NCBI GenBank assembly: GCA_016290615.1
Contig: JAEEUS010000018.1
Coordinates: 1 to 36,778, forward strand
Length of the DNA: 36,778 nt
Direction: 5' to 3'
DNA from: Lachnospiraceae bacterium
Lineage (GTDB): Bacteria; Bacillota; Clostridia; Lachnospirales; Lachnospiraceae
Part shown: positions 36,301-36,778 of the stretch, one piece after another
How the letters are laid out: every line of letters begins with the position of its first letter
How positions within the stretch are numbered: position 1 is the stretch's first letter
Position numbers and translations under genes: made by a program
Notes under the pieces: model-generated
The model's database searches: none
What the model saw: only the letters and a program-made list of their open reading frames with translations
Told to the model about the DNA's origin: nothing

Positions 36301-36778
36301 TAGTGTAACACCTCCTGATGCATCTACATTAGCTTTTGTAATGATCTTGTCTCTTCTGCCAGCGTCTGCCGTGATCACAATGTTTCCATAATCTGCAAAT
36401 ACTTTGGCATTAGTAAGATCCACTTTCACATTTCTTGTAAGCGAATTCTTTGCCTTAACATATGACAGATCAACAAGACCCAATCCATATGAATTCGTTG
36501 TCGCAAGCATGTCAACATTTGATTCAGCTATAATATTAGCATTCTCATAAGCATCCACTGATGCTCCTGAAAGAGTTATTTTATTATCTGCTGTGATATC
36601 ATTATGTCCATAAGCTGTGCTGGCATTTATAGCCACACCAATACTAGCTGAATCAAGCTCACTCTTAGCACCCAAAATATCCAGAGTCTTGATATTAACA
36701 CTACCTGTTAGTGACTTGATAAGAGCATTATTATTTACTGTTATGCATGTCTCATAACAACCATATGTCGGTAACTTG
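27367..36778 (-). CDS. Giant filamentous surface adhesin, beta-helix type (N-terminus outside window)
   Basis: The frame is open from the right edge to a TAA at 27367: 3,136 residues with no start or signal peptide visible, so the gene continues outside. From the visible N-terminus, about 36778-34750 holds short beta-strand repeats of filamentous-haemagglutinin style (NITASGNTVIEGRNV, VTLSGA). About 34700-31750 is a long non-repetitive, Tyr- and Asp-rich part. About 31650-30750 is again beta-helical. A linker with two DPSANQGN units is followed by a helical part (30645-30350). About 30330-29240 is more beta-helix, 28600-29240 a coiled coil, and 28590-27780 regular repeats of the type GDVTLVANGDI. 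An acidic stalk, one TM segment and an SKRKEQQ tail close it. There is no LPXTG. It resembles LktA-family filamentous adhesins of anaerobes; that name is from memory of the family. A role in adhesion or biofilm is inferred. Confidence 0.88.
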   Translation of the reverse strand, partial: KLPTYGCYETCITVNNNALIKSLTGSVNIKTLDILGAKSELDSASIGVAINASTAYGHNDITADNKITLSGASVDAYENANIIAESNVDMLATTNSYGLGLVDLSYVKAKNSLTRNVKVDLTNAKVFADYGNIVITADAGRRDKIITKANVDASGGVTLSGAITYVDIVSNANVILNGAQITDRFNTVRILSYNSEPDLYTDEEYNTSVAGIRSNAQVWAEGLGTDPKAENNITCYGTANITASGNTVIEGRNVYIIGKIDKFYVFANAFAKGTSLGADIDANINTTIELESDVNLRDTLVIGHDLTDIRSSTKPQYLEQNLHAIASVQLNAIGDAVAQLLGSFKANAKTTLASGFEYRGANLTVDSECFDKNRIDSSLSCGGFIYKHTKKSYSTDEISSAVILEDNAKFSIGDAAGGIFVDISERNGQLLIREVGISKPSSYWRNSGADIEFFNLTNNKPGYATFKAVRSIGDITVYDQSSIRSVTITNNTNRGIKLSNIYMQNSGFIKPIISGLGAKGTSKAEDICPVIHIENSLNGKVTISGFISNLTGRTAFIWSDANNNGALVVDNETVTNLSSGTDVSPIWTHELVIVNAKSVGDSDVRLNAEIFASRKKDSFGTDNYDSENGSVNIFATGDIYLAFTPAELTVTEEDRTTIKHAYTGSLFIENVVSEEGIVDIIFRDAIQVSMVEGAKCVTMPTPGTLEYVDVEDSSAEVALTENKPLNGMDVLMRYAQGYDITTGLYVYELPNGTIFYMDDSENVVRIEEADTDMAVGNYHYSVNSEGHKILSLSNGISIDLNTGNLTVEYGASYEALLGAISGDWWDVNNLTTNGIEIAVFEQVGSKKVEKKVKLSKYFTRGDVDYYSVGEAATIESVIKRNNSNSNLSYILGYNKVTGEVTAYAFKAGGNNNGIQNAKNIDDKFDTTHLLGPSHILNSCYETDTWSEWHMTWYSCEADYVKNLKIVNTETKQLVEKFLGTKYNAKIDRTTLKNDKVSIEIEVEKNVWVTTELVRLLGGAFCINVNDTKLNDDVKNALFNKYWKIEIDVVPLQKEEHGYTVNDGDSYRFCQYYDYKVGFFKKIPMYGYESYQLDSRRMKITYIEMLPVDVTLTTEYYDIGARYYVEGDTTHYVYEDEYGTKYVIDENGRKDLELKEITNKQATGYAEVSANTSSGTTTLTYKTDSNAVDLLNNGQNKYYMVTSDGVYLEVNIAPSAIANGSGRLVTKKDYDDIALGVDYSVITKRVLKAKSKESDPDEYEYVDTGYRYVRQVLGYNIDPNNEVAEIDEDTPLKYADVFWKVDGKYVLYDSNHGRLVLVDSISAIDGPTGIEGYLSDYSLEYETKHNVGGVTLRKDSELVTWNGNSSVAIKLQYTYVPTGEYYVVYQNSTANNQNPWGKVVKLSELKAESYVASSDRKENGTLVMRFGGIGSIGGGSSNSEINNDPLMVHYQENVNSRVLISDVKDITIKEAEIPKNNMTQENIGYRMTDTRYITKDGLVLTIKEGEFSSKYDGSVGVYTSDYVVARNLKNTDDGEVSFTLKKEYESYSDNSKIANKVRLERLTDKIAIDVQGRYYYSADGSTNWTNNNVTASTTNGVTTVSYNNTPLLKIFNLVENNEAGEPTSFLNYELPEYSLRIRSDGKLFNLDPNAKHAQEIHKLGAINISKQNEPGYTPIIADVLIGLIETKANKKSVLIDVQGYILEDEISGDHEMPSYMSLIDAEEGDDDDDIRTHGGDVTILIQGYGSVGILPDENGYGGNKLDIKTFGGISTVKSKEDHGDGFEYIVVDTNIKADTRYELNPNTIIIGAKVIITGTDDIVGTNITVRKNSEGKSGQLNIDSQKNVEFSRLELKEGSKVNIKALGDIRFDTVNAIKSELTMSCIQTIGHLNDENAVITYNAFDDDNNALLRLSAGSIGETDSHLIVDIPEELTLKIPNAGYMYLDAVDAQYEKDAPGNITGKDKDGNDINGDLEAVIGDLKTYKYDLGLKNNNEIAELIVTGELVNTPSGIQPILDLIESKIEPPAQSNDPSANQGNDPSANQGTDPVEPPVSVKVTVEELKTLLKLEADEELELDQLTDKELMAVISFMLDTKKKDEITNKLLPVFTEEEIGTLIFNSLSAQEKQDLIEQVWQVENVLPEVDEDINPEKDKDYRNLNISIGANGDLFVVNRLNADGTIAEDIADDHQDDINVIAVINNNGDISINQQNGAFTADKVVTRYENTDIKSQAIYGGTSHENIRMGNLKLEATATDISGLKVDERVLEDRIIVFINNADMPIDMPDEGTWHIARNPKTGRFEITVETGFAQIRYDNPDKETRIDAAAARNIDITEVVGETGIGIITSDHGDVTLTAPGNLIDVTDDKNDVNISAMGDNTNDEGDVTLNVANGAVGDDENRFHINANGTVYVTDKDDIFVDSDENLTMVVNTSEGEVYVTGAKDVDLTNVTGVANIVELLAGNNVNVKSLEDSINIENFSAGGTTSMNANGDIDVEKTTGGFKVDTIVATGNIKLNLDNSLTDIHDDKIKELEDAQREKDEAEAKVDELEKKIAVDTQYQQNLENAITDTQQAIANAEVSDADVRDAKDTLETDKQKVQQIEDLKAIIADPNKTDAEKADAQDQIDTLSATLLTDEQKAELQEKIDKMDKQIKDIVKDIKDKLEQHDIEELKGAETLADIERILNDEKDKIIAELEDLDKELNGDIATGTQGAKKDLEDAKANLEQKVIELANEHVAISAGGNINATLVNGGYVGSVDNSVSMTTGDDGEITISAGEGKVLTNVSVETVGDANLNPFKVNGDARVDATGDIKDVDTTGKTFISADDATLNSVNGTVGTKENPLKLDVNTLTAQGSEVAVNNDKDLEVISVIGKKDPADPESGNVTLVANGDITAGDNNGSNIIGTNVELAATGDVGNNGNPIKIDSDLLGTTSKGLDMESGKDIKISHITATGDVNVRTPGQITAKDGRTTITGHNINLETGGNIGEDDLPLNIISTGDVKAESKTGHAAMRITYIRPRRSVQEVIDDSDDDDYNEEDSYVYPRIAAKIVIKDNKVAKAARAMLKGDEEDTEEDVSKPSDNKKVEDGKKGENVEPTYGQNDDPEIDNNLIMYLAIMLAILLLIIIISGGIILNSKRKEQQAAE
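27395..27475 (-). other. C-terminal membrane anchor and basic tail of the adhesin
   Basis: The last 37 residues hold a 22-25 residue hydrophobic stretch (LIMYLAIMLAILLLIIIISG) followed by SKRKEQQAAE. The order acidic stalk, TM, positive tail is that of a wall-protein anchor, but no LPXTG-like sortase motif precedes it. Confidence 0.8.
28600..29240 (-). other. Coiled-coil segment inside the adhesin
   Basis: About 210 residues rich in Glu, Lys, Asp, Gln, Ala and Leu with heptad-like spacing (for example KIKELEDAQREKDEAEAKVD and KAELQEKIDKMDKQIKDIVK). It is flanked on both sides by beta-helix repeats, which makes it a helical insertion in an otherwise beta protein. Confidence 0.75.
30655..30702 (-). 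repeat. Two tandem 24-base units in the adhesin linker
   Basis: Two consecutive units encode NDPSANQG, with only synonymous differences between copies, followed by a decayed third (TDPVEPP). They form a flexible linker between beta-helix and helical parts. Such short tandem repeats can vary in number. Confidence 0.75.

Noticed and set aside
36640-36675. Start of the adhesin gene at 36675
   Set aside because: That codon is a TTG with no ribosome binding site. The frame continues open to the right edge, so the gene is truncated by the window.
1-36778. CRISPR arrays, tRNA or rRNA genes, insertion sequences, prophage
   Set aside because: I saw no regularly spaced direct repeats, tRNA-like folds, transposase, integrase or phage structural genes. 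This was a reading, not a computed scan.

Overview
The window looks like chromosomal DNA of a butyrate-producing Lachnospiraceae bacterium (Bacillota), near Butyrivibrio, Pseudobutyrivibrio or Roseburia. The main evidence is an intact butyrate operon in the order thl-crt-hbd-bcd-etfB-etfA. Strong AGGAGG-type ribosome binding sites, a long-form HPF, a 5TM-LytS/YesM-like histidine kinase and a DegV protein fit a Gram-positive anaerobe. This placement is inferred from gene order and protein families, not from a database search.

Layout. 1-2770 (minus) is a tight four-gene operon: histidine phosphatase, mtnA, an unknown two-TM protein, and an iron-containing alcohol dehydrogenase cut by the window edge. 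It may belong to a methylthioribose or 5-deoxyribose salvage route. A DHH phosphoesterase (2890-3873, plus) runs tail-to-tail into an orphan sensor kinase (3870-5141, minus); the two stop codons share one CTAG. 5293-11415 (minus) is the butyrate operon, with its own promoter and terminator. Then come hpf, a region with DnaA-box-like sites, a secreted SH3/NlpC-P60 hydrolase, and the trxB-SDR pair. 15692-16627 has no protein gene but holds a candidate structured RNA on the minus strand with its own promoter and terminator. 16628-21934 (minus) is an arginine operon (GNAT, argJ, argB, argD, then an orphan solute-binding protein). argG plus a DUF1294 protein are divergent from it, and the shared intergenic region carries ArgR-like operators. 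23821-26127 holds degV, ridA and a DMT transporter.

26128-26428 is compact. A 20-residue small-protein gene (minus) has a complete set of promoter, ribosome binding site and terminator. It is divergent from a LysR regulator, and an inverted-repeat cluster lies in the spacer. From 27367 to the right edge runs one giant minus-strand gene (at least 3,136 codons visible, N-terminus outside the window). It encodes a filamentous, beta-helix-type surface protein with an embedded coiled coil and a C-terminal membrane anchor without LPXTG.

How it fits together: the central genes supply core fermentation (acetyl-CoA to butyryl-CoA with electron-bifurcating Bcd-Etf), arginine biosynthesis, thiol redox and envelope remodelling. 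The right-hand quarter looks like accessory cell-surface DNA. The items most worth a second look are the LysR/small-protein module, the structured RNA candidate, the degV palindrome and the giant adhesin. No tRNA, rRNA, CRISPR array, transposase or integrase was seen.
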